A stretch of 64,000 nucleotides of DNA from Sorghum bicolor (lineage: Eukaryota > Streptophyta > Magnoliopsida > Poales > Poaceae), in the NCBI RefSeq assembly GCF_000003195.3, contig NC_012877.2, positions 11,697,106 through 11,761,105 of the forward strand. The letters run 5' to 3'. Below, piece after piece: positions 10,687 through 21,849 of this stretch. The position numbers were made by a program, and so were the translations under genes. The notes beneath the pieces are model-generated. The model was not told the origin of the DNA. It saw only the letters and a program-made list of their open reading frames with translations, and ran no database searches. How positions within the stretch are numbered: position 1 is the stretch's first letter; each line of letters opens with the position of its first letter.

Positions 10687-12478
10687 TATATAGTATCTAG
10701 ACAAAAAACCAAAAACGCTTGTAACTTGAAGTATGATGGGTCTATAGTTTTAGGGCTCAACACTAACTAAAATTACGTATATTTTGCAGGTATCTGTTTA
10801 TATTCTAACAGAATATTCATCTATATACTTTTTTTTATCTATATCTCCGGTTGTGAAAGAGTTTTGATATTACCAATTGCACTTTATAACTTTCAATCCC
10901 AATTCAATTCTCCTCTTCGGCTCTTTGCATGACACCTTCATGTGTGTTGGATATTGTTTAATTCGAACTATCTAACTTCCATATGTTTATATTATAAGGT
11001 CAATCTCAATGATGATAGTTCTATGAGAGTTTCATGAGTATTACATTCATAACAAAAATCGTCATTTGACACTATATTGAATAAAGAGAGATTGTATTCA
11101 TTCCAGGGATGAAAGAGTGAGCGTAGTTTCCAACGTCTTGGAAACCAGATAAAACACGCCGAGACCTATCATTTCATCTGCCCAGATCCTATGTGTAAGT
11201 TTCTCCTCACCATATCTCCTTTCTTGCTGCCTGGATTATGAAAAATTTCCTCCTCCTGCCGGCTCCACTCACCTCACTTCCGGTCAGATGGATGCACTTC
11301 CCATGGCGGCAGAAAGCACAGGGCGGCGCGACTCTGGCGGAGGAAAAGGGCATGGTGGTAGCCAGCGCATGCAATTGCAAGGCGACGTCATCACCTTCGC
11401 CGCATCCACAAGCTTCACCGTCTAGGCAGCTGCCACCGTCTTCCTCATCTGCTCCACTGCTGTCATGGCCGCTTGCGCCTCCGTCAGTGGCGCCTCCTCC
11501 CTCGATTGGTTGCAATTGTAAATTTCTAGTACTCGGGTGTTTTAAAGACGTACTGAACCTGAGATGTCACAAGTTGCATTCTTATTAGCTAGATCTTATC
11601 ATTCAGATCCCTCAGATTATTAATCTTTATTACATTCTAATTTTTTAGAACTCAGTCAGTTTCAACGGTAGAAAATAGATACTTTCAGTCATATATTCTT
11701 TCCTGTTCATTTCAATTTATTTTGTATCCTATTTTACTTGTGAGTTTGATAGAATCTTGATGCAAACCTGCAAGGTTTATATTTCAGAAATGCTATACAT
11801 CACTCGTGTGTGTTTTACGTCTATCTAGCACACGATTTTCGTCCGTCTATGCTCAGCCCGCACCAACGCCCGCGGCTCCTTCCTCCCTCCTCTCCGGCGG
11901 CGGTGGACAAGCTCGCGGGCGCATCCTCCTCCTCCTCTTCCTCCTCCTCTTCCAAATTTTCTCCTTGTCCTACAGAAAAAATTATTTCTTGTGATTTGTG
12001 AATTGTAACTTGTGATTTGTGATCTGTAATTTGTGCCAAGGAAGAAGATGAACAATACCACTGGTGGTGGGCTGCGACAGCGACAACCGGCTGGAGCTAG
12101 AAGATGAATAGTGCCGGGTGGCGGGAGCTAGAAGATGAACAATGCTTGCCAAAAAACACCCAGGTGTCAGATAGACATTCATGCTCTGTGAAGGATGATT
12201 TCTTGGTACGATGTCCTATGCTATAGAGATTATAGTTTCATGTATTGGGAGTGCCCTAGGAGAGCTTGTTTCATACACAGTTTCATGTATTGAAAACAAA
12301 GATATAAAACCTTGCATTGAGACTGACATAACAAAAAGACTAATAAATACTTTATTTTCTATATCATCTAGTAATATGCTTACATTTACTTTATCTTTTG
12401 TTCCATCCTCATTCATATTTTCTCCATTCCCATCGCACTTCAGTGTGTGTTTGGTGTATATTTCATAGTAAAACAATG
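10687..12478. other. Unassigned intergenic stretch, no recognised gene
   Basis: AT-rich DNA with two GC-rich islands (11210-11520 and 11850-11960). Open frames there (for example 11238-11588 plus) are Ser/Pro-rich low-complexity sequences without family motifs. A short imperfect repeat of gagctagaagatgaa lies at 12090-12145. The islands could be captured exon fragments or old 5' UTR pieces, but I cannot identify a source. Confidence 0.5.
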
Positions 12479-12999
12479 AATCACTACAGAAAACTCGAAT
12501 TGCCTTGGTGGCCTCAAATTTTCATAGGGCCCAAAATAAGCCGCTAAGAAAATGACAGTTTCCTTGGCGGTGCTACTCCACACTCAAGGAAACATATATT
12601 CCTTGGAGGTTTAAGTAAACTGCCAAGGAATATGGGTGTTTTCTAGGCTGTTTCCAACTACCTCCAAGGAAATGACTCATTTCCTTGAGCGTTACTCTCA
12701 ACCGCCAAGGAAAATACTCATTTTCTTGGCTGTTATTCTAAACCATCAAGTAAACTATCATTTCGTTGAAGGTTACTGAATTTCCTTGGAAATTGGCACC
12801 CAAGAAAATGCATATAAGTATTTTGGTGACTCCGAATGAAAAAAACAATAATATCGTATTATGGTTGTATTATCTTACTAGAAAATTTTCAAATCATATT
12901 AACAATGTATAGTGCGACTTTGTTTATAATTTTCACAAATGGATACATCTCTCATACGAGCGTAAGATGTTAAAAATATATAATATTTATTGCTATCTG

Positions 13000-13112
13000 A
13001 TGAGGGATAATGAGGCACTAATGGTGGGATACCTGCAGAGGGGGCCAGGGTTTAGCAGCAAGTTCATTGTGCTGCACATCAACACCAAAGTTGCAGCAGC
13101 TGGTCTCCAGAA
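13000..13112 (+). pseudogene. Possible captured exon fragment inside the CACTA-like element
   Basis: An open stretch with more balanced codon composition than its AT-rich surroundings. It includes the peptide VGYLQRGPGFSSKFIVLHIN and runs up to a consensus splice donor, gtgagt at 13113. Gene fragments are often carried by CACTA elements. I do not recognise the source gene and no partner exon is obvious nearby. Confidence 0.25.
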
Positions 13113-13331
13113 GTGAGTTGTACCTTATGGCTGTGCTTCCACCACACTATCTTTAATGAGCCATGCTGATTTTGTACATGCTTAGTAATCGAATCTTTGT
13201 TCTATTCTCTCGCGTAGGTATGCAACCAGCAAATATACAACCTAGGCCAAAAGATAGTGTCCTAGGAGGTCTTGACATAGGAGTTAGTAATATTGTACCA
13301 CTTTGGAAACTATATATTAGTGACTCGTGTG

Positions 13332-13607
13332 TAGGGATGAAAACGGATCGGATACGGACGGATATCAACGATATCATATTTGTTTTCATATTTGTGGTCG
13401 GATTCGGATCCAAACACGGATAATATCAATCATGTCGGACAAGATACGATTGGATATCGACATCATAAATATACAATTTAAATATTTGGATACGGATACG
13501 GTATCGGATGTTGAATATTCGGACTCGGATACGGACAGATCTAAACATCTTTAAACGAATTCGGTCTCGAATACGGTCAAGAAATATCCGTACCGTTTTC
13601 ATCCCTA
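13332..13607 (+). mobile_element. hAT-type MITE, copy A
   Basis: 276 bp with terminal inverted repeats TAGGGATGAAAACGG at both ends, flanked by a perfect 8-bp duplication ctcgtgtg (13324-13331 and 13608-13615). The 8-bp duplication and the short TAGGG terminus indicate the hAT class. The interior is made of irregular ggatacgg/gatatc units. No coding capacity. Copy B at 59071-59346 is the same length and in opposite orientation. Confidence 0.9.
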
Positions 13608-14240
13608 CTCGTGTGTCACACATTATATGAAATTCATGTAAGGATGAATGATAAATGCACTTACAATATTTTTATGGAGATTCTATGTCAACATAATGGT
13701 TGGGGACCATAATGAAATGTCTATGCATGTCATCATCTTTCAACTGAATATAGTGACTAGAATATTAGAATATATTTATTATTGTAATTATTATTTTATT
13801 GTCAGCATAAATTTATTTGGGGGCCGGCCCTCAAGGAAATCATAATTAACTTGGTGGCTAATGACAGTTAAGGAAAACTATAATTTTTTTGGGGTGAAAA
13901 GCAGCCAAGGAAACAACAATTACCTTGGCGGTCTAGAGTGTTGCCTTGGAGGATGTCAACCCTCAAGAAAATTAATTTAGTTGGCGGCCGTTGACCCCCA
14001 AGAAAACCTCTTTCCTTGACGGTTGTAATATTTTCTTGGTCTGGTCGTAGTTTCCTTGGTAGCTAGCCTTCAAGGAAATCATCCTTGATTGTCAGAACCG
14101 CCAAGGAAACTAATTTTCCTTTACTTCTATCCTTGAATGTGTTTGCTTGACGGTTTATGGTCAAGGATCATTTTCTTGGCGGTTTAACCCCTTTTCTTGG
14201 CGGTTTTTGGCACTCAAGGCTATTCGAGATTGTGGTAGCG

Positions 14241-15204
14241 AATAGATGCCACAACTATTTTATATTACATAAATCTCTGAGCCGTATATCATTTAAGTGA
14301 TTATGCAATAAGGTGTATGTTCCTTTGCAATGTATCCTAGTTAATGTTAAAGTCTACTGAATTAACTACTGGATATTTTTTTTATCTTTTAGAGAATCTT
14401 TAAAATTCATCTTCTTTTCCTATTGCATTTTATGAGGATTAATATGTAGACTCTTATGAGGCATCTAATATATAATAAAGAAATTAAGACATTTGTTTTT
14501 TACTATCAACCAATATCATTTTATTTGTTTTTGCTACTAGCCTACTTTTTATTTATTAGGCTTTAGCCGATTGCATGGAGCTTGTATCTCACTCTACTGA
14601 CACGTGCTGAAGGAATTTGCTTTTTGTTCATGCGCCACACGAATATATGTTACGTGTACTGCTCCATGTGGAGTCTTAATCATCATTCATTTACTTTTAT
14701 CTAGAGAAGTTACTAAGGACCCCGCTAAAGAGATATTTCATATTTGAATTGTAGTGCATGAATGTTCAATGTACCTCATAGATTGCCACCACATTATATA
14801 TATATTTTAGTACTCTATATAATATATGAATTCGAACGTGCATCTTCTCGACGCATTGAGCACGTAAAGAACCACGTGAACGACAAAGCGAAAGGAAAAC
14901 ACACTGATTTTAATTAATAACTTAATTCTTCATTGTCTCTCGCTCCCACTACAGAAACTATTCTTGGCAAGGGAGGCACTTTTTAGTAGAGACGACTCAA
15001 TCAAAAACCACCTCTACCCACTAGAAAAATCGATTTTTAAACACAGCTGGGATGATATATGTTTGTCTCTAAAAACGCTCCTATCTTTAGAGCCAACTGG
15101 ATCTACAGTTGTCTATCTTTAGATGCAGTACAATAAAAAATATTTTTAAACAATTCACTATATACCTAGATCTCATAATCACTGACGGGTCAGAAAGCCC
15201 CCAT
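14241..15204. other. AT-rich stretch, no gene; possible TE termini
   Basis: No coding region seen. cactacagaaactattc at 14948 and cactagaaaaatcg near 15020 look like CACTA-type starts, but I found no paired end or duplication, so they are not annotated as elements. Confidence 0.4.
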
Positions 15205-17529
15205 CACTACTAGAATCCATGCCAAAAGAGGGTAGTCGGCGGTGATGGAGCTGGTATATGATCACATGTGAGATGAAGTGAGAGGTATGACTATTGTACG
15301 GGATAACTTTCGTGAAATGTCTCCAAATTTTTAACATAGCCTCTACACATGTGACGTCAAGACGTGTTGCCAGGTTTCATGATTTTTGAACTTCATCTGT
15401 ATTTTATATAATTAAAATGCATTTCTCTCGTAAGTTTGTCGCCATGTTTCGTATATAAGATTTTCAAAATTTCAGGCGTGCTCGTGGAAATGGCGTCAAA
15501 CTACAATACATATCGTGAATATCATTTTTAGAATTGTCAAATTCTATGATTCGATGCACCTGCAGTTAAAACTTCCATTTTTCGGAAAAATACGTTTAAA
15601 TAAAATAAATTAAAGATATATGCCAAATATGTCGAGAAATATGCCAATGTTTACCATGCATATCAAAATAATGTGTAAAGAGAAAAGAAAATAGTTTGGA
15701 GGCCAAAAAAAATCTTTACCGAGTGCCTTAAGATGACACTCGGCAAAGAAATATAAAAAATAAAAATCCTTTGCCGAGTGTCCGGTCGGGTGGCACTCGG
15801 CAAAGAAAACAATTAAAAAAGGCTTTTCCAAGTGGTATATGTGGCGACACTCGGCAAAGTAATTAAAAAAAATAAAAAACCCTCTGTCGAGTGTCAAATT
15901 GCGGGTACTTGGCTTTGGCCCTTAAAGTGTCAGATACCAGCCGCAGCCCCCCATTCCCTACCTGTGCCGCCCGGCGCCACCGCCGCCACGCCCAGCCGCC
16001 ACCTCCCCGGCCCCGGCCCTGCTGCCACTGCCGCGCTCGGCCCTAGCCCTGGCCCTCAGCCTCCTCGTCGCCCCGCGCAGCCCCGTCCGCCCTGGCCCTA
16101 GCCCACGTCACGCCCGCGCCTTGCTCCTCAGCAGAAGAAGAAGAAGAAGGGAGGAGGAGATGACCTTCGATCCGAGGACCGCCCACGCCGTGCATCGACG
16201 ACGACTGTCCACGCCATTCATCGATGACGATCATCCATGCCATTCGTCGACGACAGTCGTCCACGCCATCATCCCCGACCATCGCCGGAGAAGAAGGTAA
16301 AGCCCTAGAAATGTCGGTCATCGTGCTGTTTATGTCGTTGACGGCCTTCAAGTGGGTTTGTGGATGTCTAGGCCATCATGCCGGAAATATGGACGTCGGC
16401 CTTCATGTCGACAATTTTTGTAGGTTTTGGAAACCTCCTCGTACAGGGGAGGTTCTGCCAAAATTTTCAACTTATAGTGTTGTGTTTTTTATTTTGTAGA
16501 GTAGGAGCTGTTGGAGGGGACCCATAACACCTAGACGACCCTGATCATCTTTGTCGACGCTGCCGTCCTGCCTGCACAACACTGACTCGCCACTGTGCCG
16601 CTAGCCTATCTCCACCGCCACCCTATGTATAATTAACCTCTCTTTCTTACTAGTGTCGTACGTAGATTGGTGTAGCCTAGTTAGGCGTCTCCTGTTCGAA
16701 AGAGATATGGTTAGAAGTATGCATGATCTTTTCATATGTATAACCGTATCTGTTTCGAATTGTCTATGTTTTTTGGACAGGCCGCAGATGCGTAGATGAG
16801 TTAGTTTTCATGTCCTGCTCCGATTTGAGACAAAGTTTTGGTATCACCTCCATATTGTTCTCTGCATACACACTCTCATTGCCAGGATGTTTATCTTGAG
16901 AACAGCGGGGAGGTGCTGCCAAAATTCTATCTTGGATCATAGTAGATCATGGAAACTAACCCCATAATCTATGCATCCATGGGTGAGATTAGGACCTATC
17001 CTCACCTATGAGATAGTAGGAACACCATGTAGCGGTTGATGATGTTTACATTACTTATTAGCATACATGTTAGAGGATGGATGATCGTGAGTGGATGTAC
17101 AAAAGCTGCACAAGTCAAAGTGATTTCACCACTGAATGGATGATGAAGACCGATGATTTCTTGGAACTAGCATTTGGCGAGTGTGCTAAATGAACGATTC
17201 TAGTTTTATGTCCCTATAGTATATGTGCAAATCAAAAAATGGAAAACAAGGTGGACATGGGTAAACATCTTTTGAGGAATGGGTTTGTGCCGAACTATAC
17301 TCGGTGGGTCTACCATGGTGAAGCCCATCGTCTTAGAGAGGAGGTGGTGAGACCCAATGTGGAGCATTTTGATGCTAGTGCAGGGGTAGCAGACATGTTA
17401 GATGACTTTTACGAAGCTCAGTACATCAAAGGACGTATGGGGGTGGAGATGGAGGAAACTACAAAAGTGTTCTATGACTTGATGCCTTTAGCACAGAAAG
17501 CCCTTCACGAGCACACAATGGTTTCTTAA
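15205..17529 (+). mobile_element. CACTA transposon, 5' portion (truncated by E5)
   Basis: Begins CACTACTAGAATCC at 15205. Subterminal repeats of the TTTGCCGAGTGTC/GACACTCGGCAAAG type lie at 15715-15900, then a GC-rich leader (15935-16150) and an intron-like stretch, then a TNP2-like first exon (17077-17529). The element stops abruptly at 17529/17530, where the E5 LTR begins in mid-sequence. The 3' half is missing from the window. Confidence 0.65.
17077..17529 (+). pseudogene. CACTA TNP2-like transposase N-terminus (transposase-associated domain)
   Basis: From the ATG at 17077 the frame reads MDDREWMYKSCT..., then a Cys-containing stretch, then HLLRNGFVPNYTRWVYHGE. This order matches the transposase-associated domain at the N-terminus of En/Spm TNP2 proteins: D-R-x-W-M, then the CPC-like region, then GF-x-x-Y-x-x-W-x-x-HGE. 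One in-frame TGA lies after about 47 codons, where the Cys motif should start, and the metal-binding Cys pattern is degraded. The final TAA is formed across the junction with the E5 LTR, so the protein is truncated well before the catalytic domain. TNP2 would bind and cut CACTA termini; this copy cannot. Confidence 0.7.
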
Positions 17530-18724
17530 TAAATCTACTTGAGCAGTCATGGGTCACATATAACTATGCATAGAACTATTAGCAGATCATCTAATTAACA
17601 ATAAATAGAGTTAGAACTAAGCCTGAGATGAGGGGAGATCCCCGCAGCTGGATACCCAGCCGATAGAGACTTTACAGAACTCCTATCGAAATACCTGATC
17701 GTGGGGGAATGCAAAGGATGACAGAGCTGTCACTACCCTGCCACCTACCCCTCTACCCGAAAGATACCCGCACATCCACTGATTCCCGCATACCTGAACA
17801 CCATGTTCACATAATTGGAAACAACTCCTAACCCCCACGGGCGCCACCCCTTCGGAGTGACAGGCTAGGCTAAGAGCAACCATCACAGCACAGTGAACCA
17901 TCATCCCATTCCTAATTCTAATCCTAATCATACTAATCTGATGAACAATGAAGAACAATGATGAACATATCAAGAACATAGCACAAGAACTAAGAACTAG
18001 TTCATATACTATGAACATGATAAGAACACAACCATACTCTAGTTCTTATGCATAATCATATAAAGATGAATAGAACTTGCTCATGGAAGAAGATTGAATA
18101 TTATTCATACCAAGAAGATTCTTTCTTCCAAGGAGACAAGCTCTCCTTGCTAGCTCTTGCCTTTCTCTACTACTAATCTAGACTAAAGATAGAAGTGAGA
18201 GGTGTGAGGTAAATTGACTCCAAATGATGTGTGTGTTGAAAAGGGGGGAGTGTCTCTCTTTTTATAGTGGAACTAGGATGGTTCGTCGCATCTAAATTTG
18301 GTAGTAGGTGAAACCGTCCTATGCATGGTGGCATGCAACCGCCTGAGAAAGATGGGCCCGGTTTGCCGCCTCCAGGGGTGCGCCCGCACCCTGGGCGGGT
18401 CCCCCTGGCCACCGCCTTCGCGCGGTCGGTTTGGCTCTGGGCCTGGATCTCTCCCGTGGTTACGATCAGGCCCAGTTCTGCGTTGTTCGGGCCTTTCTCT
18501 ATTTTCTTGGTTTGCGCATTTCTGAATACGTCTTTTATTACTTTGCGCTTTCTTCGTGGTATGGCACATTTTCACTTGTTGCACTATAATTCCTAAAAAA
18601 TATAATCACTATGGTACAGTGGAACTTGTTAGTAATAAAATGCATGTGTGTATATAATATGATTGCTTCTTCTCCTTTCAGATCAAGTTGGCTGTTTATA
18701 ATTGGTCTATAATGACTGTCAACA
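17530..18724 (-). repeat. E5 3' LTR, truncated
   Basis: Aligns along its length with 54474-55670 (for example gagcaggcatgggtcacata and the ggtgcgcccgcacc box at 18377-18390). About 550 bp of the U5-side end are missing at a sharp junction with the CACTA exon. Ends in ctgtcaaca at 18724. Confidence 0.88.
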
Positions 18725-19336
18725 AGTCCCCCAAGCTTAACCTTTGCTCGTCTCGAGCAAATAATTAAGTATGGTTTTTGATCAGGAGTTGCTACTATGT
18801 CGATATAATTTAAGAGTATCATACCTATAACAGCATTCATTCACAATTTAAATAAGTTGGCATGCTATCCACTCTTTACCTTGACTTCTCATGGGGCTTA
18901 TAGCTTTTCCAAGTTCTTGGGTGGTTGCAAGATAGAATGGTTGTAACAGACTCACCATTCATTCATCCCTTGAAAGACCATCAATCTGAAGGTTTTATAA
19001 ATTTTTGCAAAATAAATAAGTTCCTCGAAAGATTCCCTCGATCACTTAATGTGTATGAAATCCTCACCAAAGGCATTTGTGTTTGCCTTTAAGACCTACC
19101 ACTAAGGCATAGAATGGAGCTTTGGGAAGGTATAAAGGTGGGCGTACTTACGACACTTGTGTTGCCAAGTCAAAGCCCGGACCATGAGGAGATACAAGTC
19201 ATACACCTTGATTGAGATGTGCAAGTGTGTGGAATTTTTGGTGGTAGTCCTATCTAAATATTTTTGGTTACTTCGTGTATTGTGACTCACTTTATTTGAG
19301 GATGAGACTGTAAACATATGGGCCCTAAAAATATGG

Positions 19337-19403
<67 letters not shown>

Positions 19404-20298
19404 TGACGGGGATTTTGATTTTCCCGTCCATGCCCTTTGGCTTTTCATTCATTTTTTTTCATGGATAACTGATGCCTACATGTTTTAAAGGGATCTCAAA
19501 GAGGAAAATGGAGAGATGTCATGATGGTGATGTAAGGAGTAAAATTGTGTATGGGGATGCGCAACCCTCAGGGTGAGAGTTGGCATACTTATTTGGTGGA
19601 AGCTAAGGCGCAACTCTTAGGGTGAGAGTCGGCTTTATTTGGTGGGGTGCGTGAATCTTATATCATGGGGGCATGACCATAATCTCACTCTAGCATACCT
19701 AGGATTTGACTCAACTCAAAGCGCCGCAAGCCGCATATGACTAAAGGTGTACAAACTACTAAGCAAGTCATATGGCCTTGGTAGGTATGTCATAATCATT
19801 GAGGAACTCTTTGTTTTGAATTTTTGAAAAGAAAACTTCGGATGTCAAGTTTCTCTTAGAACAAAGTCATAGCAAAATCTATTTATACCATATCATGTCT
19901 CGCAACAACTTAGAAAAGAATCATGCATTTACAACCCACAAGATTTCAAGTTCTCAGAATGAGACATTTTTAGCCAACAAACTTAAATCTTGATGAACAC
20001 TAAATTATAACTTAGATACTAGAGAACTATAGACAGAGCAACTATTCATCATTTCAACAGAAGAGAAACTAACATATCATAGTGCACATGTGAGTGGAAT
20101 TTTTTTTTGAAAGATGATTAAAAATTGCTGAAATTTAAATACTGAAATTAAAAACTAACACTAATAGCAAGAATGTAAGATACATGTTACCTCTTGTGGG
20201 GGTCCTCCCTCAAGCTAGCTCACTGCTGTGGTCCAGGGAAATGTCCCATGGATCGCAGGTAGGCCATCTGTGCCTCGTGCCGGCGACGGCTTGCATCC
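18725..20298 (-). other. E5 3' noncoding region with purine tract, (AT)n and a hairpin
   Basis: The purine tract aagcttgggggact (minus, 18738-18725) abuts the 3' LTR. A pure (AT)n microsatellite of about 31 units spans 19340-19402. Immediately beyond it GACGGG...CCCGTC (19405-19428) forms a 6-bp stem with a 12-nt loop. No gene is seen; open frames across it are repeat translations. Confidence 0.7.
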
Positions 20299-21552
20299 TC
20301 AAGGTCGATGAAGCTTTGTTGGGTCTGCTGATGCCATTGGGTAGCAGTCTGGATGTGGGCATTCAGCGACGCCTTGGATCTGCCTGTTCTGGAGCTCCAG
20401 TCCTCCCATGCGAGTGTTGAGGACGTCCAATGTGACCTGAGGGCGAACAGCTGGTGGCATTCCCTCGGAATCTGAGGAGTGTCCTGGCTCGTGATGCCTG
20501 GATCCCCCTGCCCCATATGCCTCTGGCTCGCTTGGGCCTGCGCCTCCGTGCGCCTGCCAGCTCGACCCTCCTGCCTGCCAGCTCGAACCTCCAGCCTCGT
20601 AGGGGTGAGGAACGTATCCCATACCATATCCATACATAGGGGTAAATCCGGGTGCAGGTATAGGAGGGGTCCATCCCATCCCTAGCATAGCTGGTGGTGG
20701 AGTGTGCTGTGCTGGCTGTGCGGATGGTGCTGGCTGTGCTGCCCTTGCTGCTTGTGCTGCCTGCTCTTCTTGTTCCCTCCTCCTTGAGTTCCTGCGAGAA
20801 ACAGAGCTCCTGTGTCCTCCTTCCCTCTCAATGAGGGTGAAGGTGAGTGATGGGGAATTATACAGAGCGAGATCCGGGTTAGGTAACTGGATCTCGTTTG
20901 TATATCCCAGAAAATAATATAAAATCTTTTTACCTATTTCATCGCGTTTAATCATATCTGCATGCGAAAGATATGATTTATTAATCATGATGCGAGGAGT
21001 AGTGATGTAAATAATGGTATTAGCAGCATGGGGATCAACACTTGTAGTAAGGCGAGTAATAAGAGATGTGCACATGATAGCAGTTGAAGTCTTAATGGAA
21101 TGCAACCAATGATTAACAAGCTCAACAACAGGTGGAACCTTAATCTTTTTGAGCGTAGCATAAAGCAACTTCAACTCTATGTCATAAGTAAGATGCGTAT
21201 CATCTCTTGAAAAGAACGAACTAGCGATCCACTTATGGAGAAGCCTCAGAGTGAGGTGATGGATGTTGGCAGAATGCCCTTGAAACTTTCCAACGATGTG
21301 TTGCCCTATTTGGTGCAAGAATGCAGGGTCGAATGCCGGCGAATGGAGGAACTCACTTTCCTTCATGAGGTTGTATGCCTGCATCTCCTGCTCGCTCTCC
21401 AAGTCGATGAAGAGGGCGTCGGCCTCGTCAATGGCATGGCCGTGTGGCTCCTCCTCCTCTCCTCCATGTGTCAGCTGCTCGTTCCTTGCAGGGGATGGTG
21501 GATCTTCCCCGCGTTGGCGGCGGCTCCCTCTAAGCCCGAAAATTCTACTCAT
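20299..21552 (-). CDS. E5 ORF3, Athila-type third ORF (env-position, function unknown)
   Basis: About 417 codons on the minus strand. I start at the ATG at 21552 (MSRIFGLRGSRRQRG, context ccaccATGa) rather than the upstream in-frame ATG at 21729, because the TATA box at 21751-21742 and the leader fit the later start. The first ~100 residues are charged. Residues ~70-240 form a helical, Leu/Ile-rich region (FLHQIGQHIVGKFQGHSANI, LKKIKVPPVVELVNHWLHS) resembling the Athila ORF domain found in the env position of plant Athila elements. The C-terminal third is Ala/Pro/Gly-rich with a repeated GGSSWQA. I see no clear signal peptide or strong membrane segment, so calling it an envelope is not supported. 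The frame is intact, unlike every gag or pol frame here. Confidence 0.6.
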   Translation of the reverse strand: MSRIFGLRGSRRQRGEDPPSPARNEQLTHGGEEEEPHGHAIDEADALFIDLESEQEMQAYNLMKESEFLHSPAFDPAFLHQIGQHIVGKFQGHSANIHHLTLRLLHKWIASSFFSRDDTHLTYDIELKLLYATLKKIKVPPVVELVNHWLHSIKTSTAIMCTSLITRLTTSVDPHAANTIIYITTPRIMINKSYLSHADMIKRDEIGKKILYYFLGYTNEIQLPNPDLALYNSPSLTFTLIEREGGHRSSVSRRNSRRREQEEQAAQAARAAQPAPSAQPAQHTPPPAMLGMGWTPPIPAPGFTPMYGYGMGYVPHPYEAGGSSWQAGGSSWQAHGGAGPSEPEAYGAGGSRHHEPGHSSDSEGMPPAVRPQVTLDVLNTRMGGLELQNRQIQGVAECPHPDCYPMASADPTKLHRP

Positions 21553-21741
21553 GGTGGATGAGCTAGCACAAGTGTATGGTGTTTTTGCTTGGAGAGGGAA
21601 GTGTGCAAGAGGTTTTTGACAGAATTTTCTTACACCAATTTTGTGGAGTAGGCTATAAAGCAAAGTGGAGCATGAGAGTGAAAAAGGGAAGAGTAAAAAA
21701 ATGTGTGTGAGAGTGGTGAGGTGCTCCACCTGGGATCCTCT

Positions 21742-21846
21742 CTATTTATAGAGTTGATCGCTGGCGGGGGAGCGCCCCCCTCAACGGCTACTAGCCGTTG
21801 CCCAAAGGCCGAGGCCAGCAGGCCTTGGGCAGGGTGCGGCCGCACC
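21742..21846 (-). promoter_or_regulatory. Internal promoter of E5 ORF3, LTR-like
   Basis: On the minus strand TATAAATAGA (21751-21742) lies ~190 bp before the ORF3 start. About 82 bp upstream is the perfect palindrome GGTGCGGCCGCACC (21846-21833), identical to the one in the E5 5' LTR (55321-55334), which lies ~110 bp from that LTR's TATA. A ggttacgatcag block at 21915-21926 also recurs in the LTR (18456-18467). This looks like a duplicated U3 promoter driving ORF3. Confidence 0.6.
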
Positions 21847-21849
21847 AGT

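Larger units (their letters stand above)
12482..14240. mobile_element. Small non-autonomous CACTA-like element
   Basis: Left end CACTACAGAAAACTCGAAT and right end (minus strand) CGCTACCACAATCTCGAAT are imperfect terminal inverted repeats. They are flanked by a 3-bp duplication aat (12479-12481 and 14241-14243), the size expected for CACTA. Both ends carry numerous subterminal copies of TTTCCTTGGCGGTT-like units in both orientations (12550-12800 and 13830-14215). No transposase is visible, so it would need one in trans. A hAT MITE is inserted inside (13332-13607), and a possible captured exon lies at 13000-13112. Confidence 0.7.

Noticed and set aside
10412..10763. Frames at 10412-10763
   Set aside because: Made of the repeated TTTGCCGTGTGC subterminal units of the CACTA end.
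11238..11588. A possible host gene exon in the GC-rich island
   Set aside because: Low-complexity Ser/Pro composition, no domain, no convincing splice structure; kept only as an unassigned stretch.
13153..13623. Frames rich in Arg-Ile-Arg over 13153-13623 and 59012-59224
   Set aside because: They are translations of the gatacgg units of the hAT MITEs on either strand.
14948..15060. Possible extra CACTA starts at 14948 and ~15020
   Set aside because: No partner terminus, subterminal array or duplication found.
18298..18596. GC-rich frames inside the E5 LTRs (18298-18596 and 55117-55534)
   Set aside because: They coincide with the U3 promoter region and its palindrome, are open in both strands, and show no conserved domain; regulatory DNA is the better reading.
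19405..19428. E5 hairpin as a member of the CAAG hairpin set
   Set aside because: Different stem and a 12-nt loop without CAAG; kept as a separate local inverted repeat.
19102..19452. Frame with a long Tyr-Ile run
   Set aside because: It is the (AT)n microsatellite at 19340-19402.
20702..21619. Plus-strand frames opposite the E5 ORF3
   Set aside because: Shadows of the intact minus-strand ORF3, which has a start context, TATA box and Athila-like order.
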